In this document: in pieces, positions 23,559-34,656 of the stretch
Layout: each line of letters starts with the position of its first letter
Numbering within the stretch: the first letter of the stretch is position 1
Program-made: the position numbers and the translations under genes
The notes under the pieces: generated by a model
Database searches by the model: none
The model's input: the letters and a program-made list of their open reading frames with translations, nothing else
What the model was told of the DNA's origin: nothing
Origin: Scleromitrula shiraiana
Taxonomy: Eukaryota > Ascomycota > Leotiomycetes > Helotiales > Sclerotiniaceae
Assembly (NCBI GenBank): GCA_028455995.1
Contig: JABELC010000001.1
Location: 3,274,501-3,338,500 of the forward strand
DNA: 64,000 nucleotides
Direction: 5' to 3'

Positions 23559-24980
23559 CTCCTAATTTTTGATGGCTTCCCTTGCAGTAAGAAATTTAAA
23601 AAGTTTGGATGTCTTGTAGTTGAAAGTATAGCATATGCTAGAACAATAAAGATCTCATTGATGAACTACATCAAATGGGCTCTATGCTGCTTTTGGATAT
23701 TTGATTGAATGTCAATGAATGAAATTCTAACTCGGGGACAAAGACATCATTTCCGGATGAGGTACAAATACAAAGAATGAATGCAATAACTATGAATGTA
23801 TAACGATACCGAATCAAATGGTTATGTAATAATTGACGATGTGCATTATTTCCTTAGGAGCAATACTGCACCACTTGATTATTAAATTGTTAGTAATGAT
23901 CATTTACTAGATTGTGTTATATTTTAATAAAAACAATTAAATTTATACGAATCAAGAAACAAAAGAAAGGACAAGTGAAACCCTTCACACTGTAATTCCA
24001 ATGAGTGATACCAAAATCATTGGAAATACTATACTCACAGTGTAAACCCCACCACCATACCCCTCAATGTAAGTCCAACAAGCGAAGTATTCATCTATGT
24101 AGATATTCTTATCACAACTACCATACCATACTTTGCTACCAGACCCACATTGTTACATTCGTGAATGTATACCGCGGGATGAGTGTCGCGTGTCACATCT
24201 TTCGATTGAAGAATTCACTGGACTTGAAAGGGCCGAAGTGGCAGCTATGGCGGAGATGGCAAGAGCCAAGGAGACGGTAAGAATATGAATCGGATCAAAC
24301 TCCCTCCCAGTAAAGATACCTGCAAGAAAATGAGATTTTTTAATGAACTCTGACGTGAACGTAATATCTCTACAATTGTTGTTCAAAAGCTCATCTTCAG
24401 TATCTATATCTTTGAGATATTCCCCCCTTTCCCTGACAGCATTATGAGTAAGCGTAGCGCGAGCGATATGGCGATGCTAATCCCATTGATATACCCACCG
24501 GAAATTCAGAAGGAATTAGATCAAAAGATGTTTGAACATCTAACATTTGTATAGACATTTAAAACGCCTGACCATCTGACTGTCTATATGCTGAGTAGAC
24601 ATCTAGAAATTGATTAGCTCGAATATCCCACAGTAACCAAATGAGTGAGGTAGAACAATATCAGAACTTCTCTGTATGCAATAGCAAGTATTCGAATCGT
24701 TGAATATATACAATTGTTCATGAACTAAATAGACATCCAGAACTTTGATACATTGTTTCGGGTCATTCATATCGCATACTTATTTCGAAATCTTTGTATT
24801 TCATAACGGATATTCGATTGTTATATGGGATATCTATATATTTATCTCATTTTGGAAAAGGAAGATCGAACTCCATGCCAGCATCTATATGATAAACCAT
24901 CGTCCACAACGCAAACCATCGCCATGCTAATCATTAATCGTTTTTATTCATAAAATCTTCCCCATAGAAAACTCCATCTG
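23559..24980. other. Intergenic region with an isolated coding-like exon
   Basis: AT-rich and mostly featureless. It includes the plus-strand exon candidate at 24140-24292 listed separately. Several imperfect repeats of the type GACATCTAGA/ATTGATTAGC occur around 24540-24740 but form no clear unit. Confidence 0.5.
24140..24292 (+). CDS. Possible terminal exon of an unrecognised small gene
   Basis: After a good acceptor (GCTACCAG at 24132-24139) an open frame reads CYIRECIPRDECRVSHLSIE and then FTGLERAEVAAMAEMARAKE before TGA at about 24290. Composition (acidic helix, regular Cys spacing) looks genuinely protein-coding. A donor (AATGTAAGT near 24069) could join it in frame to an exon reading YSQCKPHHHTPQ, but no ATG is found for that exon. 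Could be a relic. Confidence 0.35.
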
Positions 24981-27105
24981 TCAATTTAAAACTTTGGTTG
25001 TGTGCGATTGAAATCGGAGAGGATATCTCTCGTCAGCTGGAGCAGATCGTTTTTTGTTTTTGCATCCTAGGGTAAAATGGGAAGCCTCACCACATCTCAT
25101 ACATGTATGCGGATAGTCGCAGAAAACACCTCGAGGACAGAAGCCTGTCTCCCAATCCCTGCATGAAGCGTGTGGTGTTCTATTGTGATTGGCGGCTCGA
25201 TGACTCTTTCCGCATACCAAGCAACAATGCTGTAGTACACACCTAGTTTTACTTTTTTGGCATTTACCGCCATTATTCCATTCAGTACAACATATCAAAG
25301 TGTGGAGCCAATGAGCATGTTGAACTGCGCCGTGTCCTACTCTTCCACACTGGGAGCAAGCATGCATTAATACGCATCGATCGCCCCCCTTCATCACTGT
25401 GCAACTGCCTGCACCGTGATCATTGTAAAGTCGACAGAACTTCATATCAGTTTCAGTATCAGACGAGCTATCTTCTCTGCCGGAAGACTCTTCGTCAAAA
25501 GAATCTTCATCAGATGAGGTATTTTCATCATCCGAGCTTTCATCGCTAGACTCATCTTCACTTCCAGAACTTGTATTTTCAGTTGGTATCGAGGGTTTAC
25601 CAGCCAAAAGGGTGTTTTTCTGAGTTGATGGCACTTTAGTAGTTGAACATAACTTAGACATTTTGGTTTTCGGATTGGTATCTTCGTCGACCGATTTCCT
25701 TTTCAATATATCCACAATCCCGTCTATATTTTTCTCTTTTGACTCAGGAATTGATTTGGGGCGACTTTGGTGAAGGCCATGATTACTTGCTAGCTTTGTT
25801 TCGAGTCCATAGTCTTTTGGATGTGAAGGTATGGTACTACATTGCTTGGCAACCGTCGCCGAGCTTCTTCGCTCTACCCTCCTGCGTTCTAGTTCTCTAT
25901 CAGAAACATCATATATATCCATTGAACTGCCAGAATTATTCTGCGAAAATGCTCTAGTTTTCTTCTGGATGTCTGTCTCAATAGGTTTGTCGATATCCAT
26001 AGGTTGGTTACACTGCTCTCCAGGCTGTTTATTCACACCTTCGACTACGTGCCGTACGTTTGTGCTAGCGTATTGAGTCTCATTTGAAATAGACGATTTA
26101 TCGTGCTCAATTTCGACAGAAACCATATCTCCTCCCCTAATCCCGACTTGTCTTGATATGCTATGGTCATGATCCGTCTGCGTAGCTTCCGGCAGAGGGT
26201 TTTGGTGTTCAGGTTCTATAACATGACTTTGGACATTCAATTGTTGTAGTGAACCTATGCCTCTAGCTTCCTTGCAATTCTCGACGAAGCTTGTTCCAAT
26301 TATTAAGCCAGTGCGATGGCATATATCTCCAGGAATGTGAATATGAAATTCGCATGGCAGCAAACTGAAATCGTCGACATTTCTCCAGTCTGAATCATAG
26401 TGTCTGATATGTTCCCTGTGATATAATTGCACGCGAAGGATATCTTGTACAATTGCTGGGCATTTTGTGCTCGAAGCAAGAAATTCTTCGAGATCATCTA
26501 CTTGATGCTTAGTTGGTGGTCCAGTTATCTCCCTAGCCCATGACCAAGCAGCTGATGCAGCACAATACCATCTCAAAGGACTTCCATATCGAGTGTTTAT
26601 GTATATCTCTCGGGTGTGGTGAAAAATCTTTTGGTTGTAACGATATTCGCAAGTTCTTATACTGTCGATAGTCTTGTTGCAGAGATCATCGAGACCAAAT
26701 TCTTCACTCCGATAGTAAATTTGTCGTAAAAATTTGCTTGGGTCAATTGTAGAATTTTCTAACATTGACCCTTCGTCTTTGATACTCGGAATAGGTGGAG
26801 GTTTTCCATGGTATGCATAGACGGCAAGATATGCAAATCCATCATATCTGTCTGGTCCACAAATAATAGTGATACGACCGTCTACCTTCTTCCTTTGTTC
26901 GCACCACTCTTTAAAAACATTCGAAAGACGGCATAAGGGTTTTGTATGGAAAGTAATCTCCCTTGGGGTTTTTCCAACACTGCGAATTGTTATCGTTTCA
27001 CTCCCCAAGATACTAATGATTCAAGAAGGTTAGTAATGATTGACTTCTTCCAGTGCAATGGAAGTATTACTCTGAATCAATTGGCCAATCATTGACTGAA
27101 CCCAT
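24981..27105 (-). CDS. BTB/POZ-domain protein with three C-terminal CCCH + zinc-knuckle modules
   Basis: Exons 27105-27071 and 27012-24981 (58-bp intron) encode 688 aa. The first exon, MGSVNDWPIDSD, was found by homology to the paralogue at 31931; without it the frame has no ATG. Residues about 15-130 form a BTB-like fold (ITIRSVGK, then FAYLAVYAYHGKPP, then FGLDDLCNKTIDSI), the usual fungal BTB layout for homotypic protein contacts. The middle is disordered, with a Ser/Glu/Asp-rich tract. The C-terminal 120 residues repeat a composite module three times: a CCCH finger (C..C..C-x3-H) followed at once by a CX2C..H knuckle, as in RCVLMHACSQCGRVGH, RCVLQHCCLVCGKSHR and FCDYPHTCMRCGEASH. Nucleic-acid binding is plausible but not shown. 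Confidence 0.8.
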
Positions 27106-27600
27106 TATGAAGAATGCTTGAACTGTAATTTAGCATCTGAATATATATGAAAATGAATACAGTATGGTATTGTATGAATTGAAGATACATTGGAGAAGAG
27201 TTGTTGCTGCGTAGGGTATACGTACGTATAGGAGGGGAGCTTGGGATGGGAGACGCGCTGCGCACAGACCAATTACTCGAAAACAGGTGATCGTTCTACC
27301 AATATCAATATCAATATCAATATCGATCCAGTCTCATATCAATTCAATATCGATATCGATATCGATATTTCCTGCTGCTCATAATACTCTCTCTGGTCAG
27401 CTGGGCCACTCACTACCTTTTGACTCAATACCATGAAAAAGGAGAATACCATCGATGTGATATAAGACTGAGCTGCCCCTTTCCAAGTTCCTACATATTC
27501 CTATCAAATATGATAAAAATAATATCATTTGCGCCACAATTAATTTTTATTAAGAAACCAAGCATTTTGTGCCCGGTGTATTATCAAACCAAGTTTTTCC
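27106..27600. other. Intergenic region upstream of the BTB gene, with (ATATCA/ATATCG)n
   Basis: Probable promoter of the BTB gene. Bases 27300-27372 carry ATATCA and ATCGAT repeats. No gene seen. Confidence 0.55.
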
Positions 27601-28445
27601 CTATTTTGGTTCAGCCTGGAGCAACTTAATAATAACGACAGATTTCTCCCAAGGGAAATTCCCATCTCTCTTCCCACTTGCAAAAGTTGGTAGGCTTTGC
27701 AGGTTCGTGACATTTCCCGCCTCTTCTTTAAGCAACCACTTCCCTTTCTCACCATCCCATATCTCCCGTCGTGCACAAAAGCCTTCCATTCCGCCTCGCC
27801 ATTCACTGCCCGCCCGCATCGCCTGCAATACCCCCCCCCCCCACCTTCCCAAGGAATGTTCTTCCGTTTTCGCTTTGTAGGATCCAGGCGCGAGGGAACT
27901 CGGTTGCGTAGGGAATAGAAAGTGCTCGCCACGCCTCCTTGTCACAAAAGAATAGATCATGTGATCAAATTCAGGTGATCAGCTGGATATGACTAAGGGT
28001 GCTCCGCACCTTTAGTGTCATATCGTAGTATATATAGAAAGATCTTCGCTCCCCCACTAGATAGATCAATCAACAAGTTTTTGACTATGCTCCTTTTTGT
28101 GTGACACTCCTCGAACTCTGTGGGGATTCCTGTGTCTGGATGCGATACCTTGCCCGTTTCGAGAAATTCATCTATGTGGTTAGTGGGAAACTTGCCTACT
28201 TCAGGCTCTGTATATCCTTGGGAATCAATGACGTGCGTCCATTGGTATGTTAATATTGCAGCTAAAATAAAATGAGAATAAGTTAGACAACGGGACAGGC
28301 CGGTAACGTAATGCCTCGGAGGTTTGCTCGAACGTCGGAAGGAACTTACTATGATCTTCGACTGCTTTGAGAATCTTTTACTCTTCTGCAAATCTCCACT
28401 CAAGAGCACCGGATTCTTTGGTAATTCTGAGGTCTACGAATCAGC
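27601..28445 (-). pseudogene. hri1-like gene relic interrupted by a small transposon-like element
   Basis: Minus-strand pieces line up as one protein of the HRI1 family (yeast Hri1-like, lipocalin-type fold): FVDLRITKESGALEWRFAEE, a stop (TAA) in place of a residue, KILKAVEDH, a normal intron (GTAAGT..CTAAC..TTTTAG), then TAILTYQWTHVIDSQGYTE, DEFLETGKVSHPDTG and TEFEE. There a 167-bp element is inserted. Beyond it the frame resumes as EEAWRALSIPYATEFPRAW and GRTFLGKV, shifts in a run of twelve C/G at 27829-27840, and continues LQAMRAGSEWRGGMEGF through EIWDGEKGKWLLKEE to a stop at 27601. HRI1 proteins share the FVDLRI, W.H.IDS, ETG..HP.TG and YEE.WR landmarks. Family assignment is from memory of these landmarks. 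Three independent lesions mean it is not functional. Confidence 0.7.
27940..28106. mobile_element. MITE-like element, copy 1 (167 bp, TSD CTCCT)
   Basis: Bounded by TGTCACAAAAG and TTTTTGTGTGACA, which form imperfect terminal inverted repeats (TGTCACA core). Flanked by the 5-bp direct repeat CTCCT at 27935-27939 and 28107-28111. Contains an internal GGTGCTCCGCACC palindrome. It is clearly homologous along its length to the copy at 40293-40443 in the same orientation. No coding capacity, so non-autonomous. A 5-bp duplication does not by itself fix the superfamily. Confidence 0.88.
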
Positions 28446-28606
28446 TACCAACACTCATGACCAGAGTATCGGTAGGCTCTTACTCTTCTATATTATCTCA
28501 TTACATTCCACAAAGTCAAAACTAATCATACACAATAAATCATCACTTGCACGGGTAATAAAGTAAGATCAAAGAAAGTACTTTTCATTGTTAACTAACT
28601 AAGATA

Positions 28607-28766
28607 CCCATTATGGGATTTGAAAATGCCCATTATGGGACTTGAGAACATACCCATTATGAGATTTGAAAGTACCTATTATAGGACTTGAGAACATACC
28701 CATTATGAAATTTGAAGATGCTCATTATGAGACTTGAAAACATATTCATCATGGGATTTGAAGGAC
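28607..28766. repeat. Minisatellite with 46-bp dimeric unit (22 + 24 bp)
   Basis: About seven degenerate monomers of CCCATTATGGGAtTTGAAaA alternate between a 22-base form ending in TG and a 24-base form ending in CATA. The true period is therefore about 46 bases, with about 3.5 copies. It lies in the probable 3' UTR/flank of the Gln/Pro-rich gene. Confidence 0.8.
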
Positions 28767-28807
28767 CAAAGGTAGGAGAAGCAAGAAGAAGAAGAAGAAA
28801 TTTCCAA

Positions 28808-29981
28808 CTACTTAGATGTAGAAGGAGATGAAGGAGGTTCCTTCTTCTCTTGAGGTGATGCTGGTGATGGACCAGAAGAAGGTTTATCATCCTTCTTCTC
28901 CTCGGAAGAAGATGAATCGGGAGCATCTTTGGCCTTGATATTGCTTTGCCCCTCCTTTTCCATCAAGACGGCATTCTCTGCCTTGTATTTGGCATCAGTG
29001 TCGGCCACAATTTGTAGGCTTAATTTAGCCAATCCTTCAATCATAGTCTTGGCCTGGGCAGCCAATACGCTATCATGTTGTAGCTTTAGCTCTAAAGCTA
29101 CAGCAGTGGCATCGGGGTGATTTGGCTGAGGAGCCTCATAGATCGGAGCCATAGGCATTGGAGCTGGTGGTATTGGAGCCGCAGAGATTAAAGCAGGTGA
29201 CAAAAAAGATTGCTGCATCTGCATTGGAATTGGTGCTACCGGAGCTTGTTGAAATTGTTTCATTTGAGCTGGGGAGGGATTGTATTGAGGTTGTGTTTGC
29301 TGCTGTTGTTGATACATTGGAGTGGCATCGATGTGATTTGGCTGAGGAGCCGCAGAGATCGGAGCTAGTAACATTGAAACCAGTAGCATTAGAACTGCAG
29401 AGATTGAAGCAAATAGCATAAAAGATTGCTGCATCTGCATTGGAATTGGTGCTACCGGAGCTTGTTGAAATTGTTTGATTTGAGCTGGGTAGGGATTGTA
29501 TTGAGGTTGTGCCTGCTGCTGTTGTTGATACATTGGAGGGATAGCTGCAGGTAATTGACCTGGTTGAATTGGAGATTGGTATTGGTATTGATATTGATTA
29601 AATCTCGATTGATATAGCGAGATAGCCTCATTATCATGTTGGATTTGCATATTTCTCAGGGATGCCGATGGGGCAATACCGGGGAATGGATGAATTGGAT
29701 CGATGAGGTGAGCTGGTCCTCCTTCCAATGGGACTAAAATCAAAATTAGCATATACATTATATATATATAGATCTAGAAGAAACTCACAGAAGGAAGCCC
29801 AAGCAAGTCTATCGACCATGTAATTGAAGTCGTCTCTCGATTGACATGGTTGTCTTGAGACCTCACCATGTGCGGCAACATAGTTTCTATTGAGCTGGTC
29901 GTCATATATTTGACCAAAACGACTCTGTGATTGGATGACGACAAGCTGCCGAAGCTGCTGCCGTTGAGAGATATAAGTCAT
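28808..29981 (-). CDS. Gln/Pro/Ala-rich low-complexity protein with internal duplication
   Basis: Exons 29981-29789 and 29733-28808 (55-bp intron, GTGAGT..TTTTAG) encode 372 aa. The N-terminal 65 residues are ordinary (DDFNYMVDRLAWASF). The middle is Gln/Pro/Tyr-rich and contains a duplicated block of about 65 residues: MYQQQQQ.QPQYNP, then QFQQAPVAPIPMQMQQSF, occurs twice. A helical segment follows (LELKLQHDSVLAAQAKTMIE) and a Ser/Lys/Glu/Pro-rich tail ends in SSPSTSK. The polyglutamine-like blocks suggest an intrinsically disordered, possibly prion-like or transcription-related protein; that is inference. No family recognised. Confidence 0.75.
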
Positions 29982-30409
29982 TGATTGTGGTTGTGGTTGT
30001 GATTGTGATTGTGATTGTGATTGTGATTGAAAGGATTGTATGTGTGTTTGTGTATGTTTTTGTTGTTGTCAAGAAAAGAATATTTGAGAAATTGAGTGAA
30101 TATTCTCTATAATCTTAAGCGAAGTGCGAGTTTCGTCTCAGGGTTAACTTCAAAATATGAGAGTGAATACCATTTAGCTGAAATGTCTAGGGGTAACCTA
30201 GTATATTTGTATTTCTCTACTTTATATTACAGTTACAGTTTTTGATGATATCTTAAATATAACCATAAGATGTAAAGAACCTCAGTCGTTCCCATTCAAT
30301 CTCAATCAGTATCCAGGAGGCAGGCAATATTCTCCTGTAAGTTGATCGTCCAAGTTGCCCGTATCAACAGTACTAAAATTAATAACCTCTTTAGATTCTA
30401 CGTTGTTTC
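29982..30409. other. Intergenic region with (TGTGAT)n microsatellite
   Basis: Bases 29984-30029 are tandem TGTGGT/TGTGAT just upstream of the Gln/Pro-rich gene's ATG. The rest is AT-rich. It may include further 5' remains of the permease relic. Confidence 0.6.
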
Positions 30410-31149
30410 AGGCTATGCTATTGCAGACCGGGAAGCTGTCATCGAGACTAAATATCCAGCCCCAGCTGGAGCTTTGTTCCAACAAGCCATTAAAACGAAA
30501 GATGGAACCTTTAAGCTTTTGTTTTGCGTGATTCTCCCAACTCTGATAGATACTATGTCCTACATAAGTTCGAATCTGCGTCTTGTACATGGATTTGCTA
30601 CGACCGGTGTCTATAAGTGTCATTACTATCGTAGAAAGTAATCATAATGATCACCGATTAGTTCCCTACCAATCTTGACTCCTGAAGATGGACTCATACG
30701 GTGAAGTACCGGTGCACCTCCTCTATCTAGTAGGCTTCGTCAATTTTCTGCTAAGCTGCATCTATTTCATAAGTGAAGTTGACTTCACCATTATTCTGTC
30801 ATCGGCCAACCTTCTCTACGCCATAGGGCTTTTTCTCATTTTCATCGTTTTCATCCTCACAAAGGGACGTCATCTAGGTAGAAAAGGTTGGTTTAAGATG
30901 CCGGCGTGGCTTAGTATACCATGTGTTGCTTTTTCCCTTGTTTACCTACCATTTAGTGTCCTAGTCTATTGCCTTCCGCCACTCTATTCTGTGACGGTGG
31001 AGAATATGAATTAGTCTTGCATATTCGGCGCGTTCAGTATTGTTTTCTTGAGTCTAGTTTGGAACTTCTATGGAAAAACTCGATACCATGGCTACCCCGA
31101 TGTTTTAGAGGGCGAGAAGAAAACTAATTCTCATGTAGAGGTAGGGTAG
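30410..31149 (+). pseudogene. Truncated amino-acid permease (APC family) relic
   Basis: Only the C-terminal half of a fungal amino-acid/choline-type permease is recognisable. PAPAGALFQQAIKTKDGTF with LRLVHGFATTG corresponds to the mid-protein 'P..ALF.qA...KG' and 'R..wAFARDG' region. VNFLLSCIYFISEVDFTIIL and GRKGWFKMPAWLSIPCVAF correspond to late membrane segments. After VTVENMN the frame hits TAG (31012-31014), where permeases have NMNY, then continues coding-like (VWNFYGKTRYHGYP) to TAG at 31147. Frame breaks at 30641-30690, the nonsense codon and the missing N-terminal half show it is non-functional. Confidence 0.75.
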
Positions 31150-31930
31150 GAACTAAATTGGATTGCTAGCAAGAATGTTATTGAGACGGCGCGGGAAAAG
31201 CTAAAGTAGGTCTAGATGCTATGGAGAGTTAGTTCTTTTGTAGTAGTACTTTTCTACAATTACCAAGTTTAAAGTACTTCATTCGCATACTCACAATCCT
31301 ATATAAATTTAAAGGGGTTATTACATGCTATGATTGAAAATTTATAGTAATTGATACTCTATAACTATAGGCTTTATAGTGATCAATACTCTATTATTTA
31401 CAGGGCTTAGAGTAATCAACTTCCTATTTAGAAATAGACTGTGAGGCTGCTCACAGAACAGTACTCTGGTCAGGGCCACTACCTTTTGACTTAATACTGA
31501 ATAGATGATCAATGTTACAATAAATAAATAAACATAAATAACATAATCTAAGGACTCAGTAGTCCTAGCCCCAGTCATTTGGGCAACCAACTTCTCCATT
31601 CCTATGTTGTAATATATTTCTAATATTATCAGATTCATCAGCCAAGCGGATAGTTAGAAAATGAAAACTGACAGAATGTAAGACATCAGCTCTTTGACGC
31701 CAAAGAAAAAGCAACAGAAAATTAAACCTATATCTATATCTATATTAATTTTTTTTTGCGTGTTCGCGTCATTTGAACGCGTTTTTGTAGATACGATTTA
31801 CTAGTAATTAAAATCATCCCTTTTCATTCCATTCCGTAGTTCACTTGGGCACTTCAATTTCTCATCTTTTAAACTACAACCACAACAGATTCAGTCTTCG
31901 AACCAAACAAATATATATATATTTTCCAAG
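31150..31930. other. Intergenic region upstream of the second BTB gene
   Basis: AT-rich, no gene seen. Near 31345-31430 a short motif (TTAGAGTAATCAA / TTTATAGTGATCAATACTCTA) repeats two or three times imperfectly. Confidence 0.5.
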
Positions 31931-33704
31931 ATGTCGGAATCAATTGATGATTGGCCACTAGATGAAGAGTAAGTGTTATACATCTCATCATTATCAAATT
32001 CTAATTGCTTTCAGTGCCTTGGGTACAGAGTTCGTCACAGTTCTAGTTGGAAGCAAAAAGAAAGTGGCATCTTTTCACAAGAAGCTTCTTTCTAGTCGCT
32101 CAACTGCTTTCGATGACCACATGAAAGCTTTGAAAGAAAAGGGGATGTATCAATTCCATTGCGAATCCAGGTTCGAAAATGCATTCTCCGCGCTCGTCAT
32201 CTATCTATACAAGGGTTATGTACCATCTGCTCCAATCGAAAATGGTCCAGCATCTAGTCTTTTCAGTCGCCAAATGAGAGAGTTATATTACCTAGCCGAA
32301 CGATTCGAAATATCTGACTTGATGGATAAAACTATTGATGCAATACAAGCTCATGATCGTCAACTCGACCGAAAAATACATGCACATATCTCAGAAATCT
32401 ACAAAAATACTACAAGATCTTCAAAATTGAGATGGTATTGTGCAGTGAGTGTTGCATGGTTATTTGGGCGACCTGGATCTACCACATTCGCAAAGGTAAA
32501 ATGGCTTGAGGGATCTATGGACAGAGCAGATATTTTATTTGACATCCACAAAGCTCAATTAATCTTTCAAACAACCATCGCAGATTCGAAAACTGATTAT
32601 CGCATCCCTTCAGATGATGGTGGACTCGATCCTTGTACTTTTCATACACATGCGGATGATGGAACTTGTTCTTATCGGCGAAACCTACTCAAAGCTGCTA
32701 GAACCTCACGGGATATCAAAAGCGAAGAGAGATCTGTTATACCCATAGCGATGAAGAAAGCCATGGCAGAGGTCATCAATGTTGAAGAATCAGCTAGTGA
32801 AAACAGAATAGAAATTGATGATTCTGAGGATGATAATGATGAAGAGGATGAAGTCATTATGTTAACAGAGAAAGAGGTTCTTGAGATGACTTCTAACAAG
32901 ATAAAGAAGGAGACGCCTGAAACAGATGACCGGGCATCATCAAATACTGCATCCACCAAGAAAACCGACGAGAATGAATCCATTGAGCCGAAGCAGAATA
33001 CTACTTTGGTAGGGAACTCACCTCGAGAACCAGCACAAGACATTTCCTCAATAACGCTAGGCAAGCAACAACCTAGACAGCCAGCCAGCATTCTTCCACC
33101 TCTAAGCAGAAGTTCACCAAATCGCGTTAACGGTATTCATCCAATGGCAAGCAAACGTCCTTTAGAGAGACAAGAAGATATCTCTCCGAGTTCTAACAAG
33201 AAACCCCGACCATTGGTGATAATTCCTTCCCGCGGATATCTTAGACCATCACGTTCTGTAGTAGTATCTACATCAATCGACAACAAACGTCGCCCTCACA
33301 CTACACAAGCCGGAGTCGCTGCAGGAAAGCCCATAACAGCCCTTCCATCCAGTAAGGAACACATCAATCCCGGTCCAAACACTTCAGCTATCTTAACAGA
33401 CAAGCCTCCACAAGTTACGAATAAGCCATCACCAGCCAGCAACACATCTATAAGCTCTAACAACCCATTCATACGTCACACCACATTCAACGGACATCGC
33501 AATCATCCCGAAGCTCACCATCATGTACCTGGCAGGCTTTCTTTTCACCCTACTCATCCCAAAATTGTCGAACAAGATGCCAATAACCTTTCAAATATTT
33601 GCTTCAATTTTAACAGTGTGCGTGGATGTTCCAGTCCGGAATGTAGGAGGTTACATGCTTGCAGCATCTGTTGTGGAGCTCATAACGCCCTGAGGCACCC
33701 TTAG
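31931..33704 (+). CDS. BTB/POZ-domain protein, paralogue of the 24981-27105 gene
   Basis: Exons 31931-31968 and 32015-33704 (46-bp intron) encode 575 aa. The first exon MSESIDDWPLDE(D) and the intron position, inside the same Asp codon, match the paralogue's MGSVNDWPIDS(D). The BTB-like region covers about residues 15-140 (FVTVLVGSKKKVASFHKKLL, then ALVIYLYKGYVPS, then FEISDLMDKTIDAI). The long middle is disordered, with an acidic stretch (IEIDDSEDDNDEEDE) and Lys/Arg/Pro-rich parts. The C terminus holds only one copy of the CCCH + knuckle module (CFNFNSVRGC..ECRRLHACSICCGAH), truncated at the stop, against three in the paralogue. Probably a nuclear or scaffold protein; role unknown. Confidence 0.83.
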
Positions 33705-34656
33705 ATTGAGAACCGGTCAGTTGGCTGGGTGACTATCTGCTTGAATGGTTGAATGAATGAATGAAGGAATAAATATACGTAGGGATGAATGACTGAACGA
33801 ACGGATGAATGGATGGATGGATGGATGGATCATGACATGGAAAACTTTATCGCTGCTTCAGTCACTACACATTATCTAAGAATTGAACATATGACCTCGT
33901 CCTCTTTTTCAAATGGAAGTCAATTATCACTACTCTCATATGTCCTAAGAAAGTCCGGACGTTTGAGTAATCGTATGGTCATTGGAAATGAATTAATAAG
34001 TGTTCTAGGTTTCAATACTCAACGTCTGAAAATTAGCCTACACCACTAATGCGGGGTCTCCACTCTACCAAAGACTATTGATAATGCGGCTGATGTAAGA
34101 TTACCGGGTCCACATGGCCCTGAAACATTGATGGTTACCGTACACAATAGATAGCCTAGAGGCGAAGGATAATTTTTTCTCTCAAGGATTTATATAACTC
34201 ACTAATATCGACAACGATGTTTACCTGAATTGAATTACACTACATGGAGGAATTGGTTGAGGATTTAAATATCCATCACTTTATTGTTACGGACTAGGAA
34301 CAAATCAATCCTACATATGGATTCGTTAGTACGCCCGTGCGAGGTGGAGGGAGCTATTGACACTAGAGACCCCCCCCACTTGTTGCCCTACTACACCTCT
34401 CCACTCCTCCCTTCAGCTCAAGTGCTCTCTTCTTTTCCTTTTCTTTTTGCGCCCATCTGCCTTACAATTTCGATAAGCTTGAGACGAAAGGACAGTTTAA
34501 CACCTCCATCACATTCACAACCAGAATTTGAATCGGTTTGTTCTTCTACATCAACTTACGCATGCCTCTTTTGCTGATCTGAATCTATCTAGGTCAAGAA
34601 ATAAGAATTTTTGAACTCTGAACAATCTGCCAAACGATCCTCGTATCTCTCGAAAG
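33705..34656. other. Intergenic region with (ATGG)n
   Basis: Bases 33722-33832 carry GAAT/GGAT tetranucleotide repeats. The remainder is probably the promoter of the SDR gene, pyrimidine-rich from 34360 to 34450. No gene seen. Confidence 0.6.

Noticed and set aside
27697..27918. Plus-strand frames over the hri1-like relic
   Set aside because: Antisense shadows; the minus strand carries the family landmarks.
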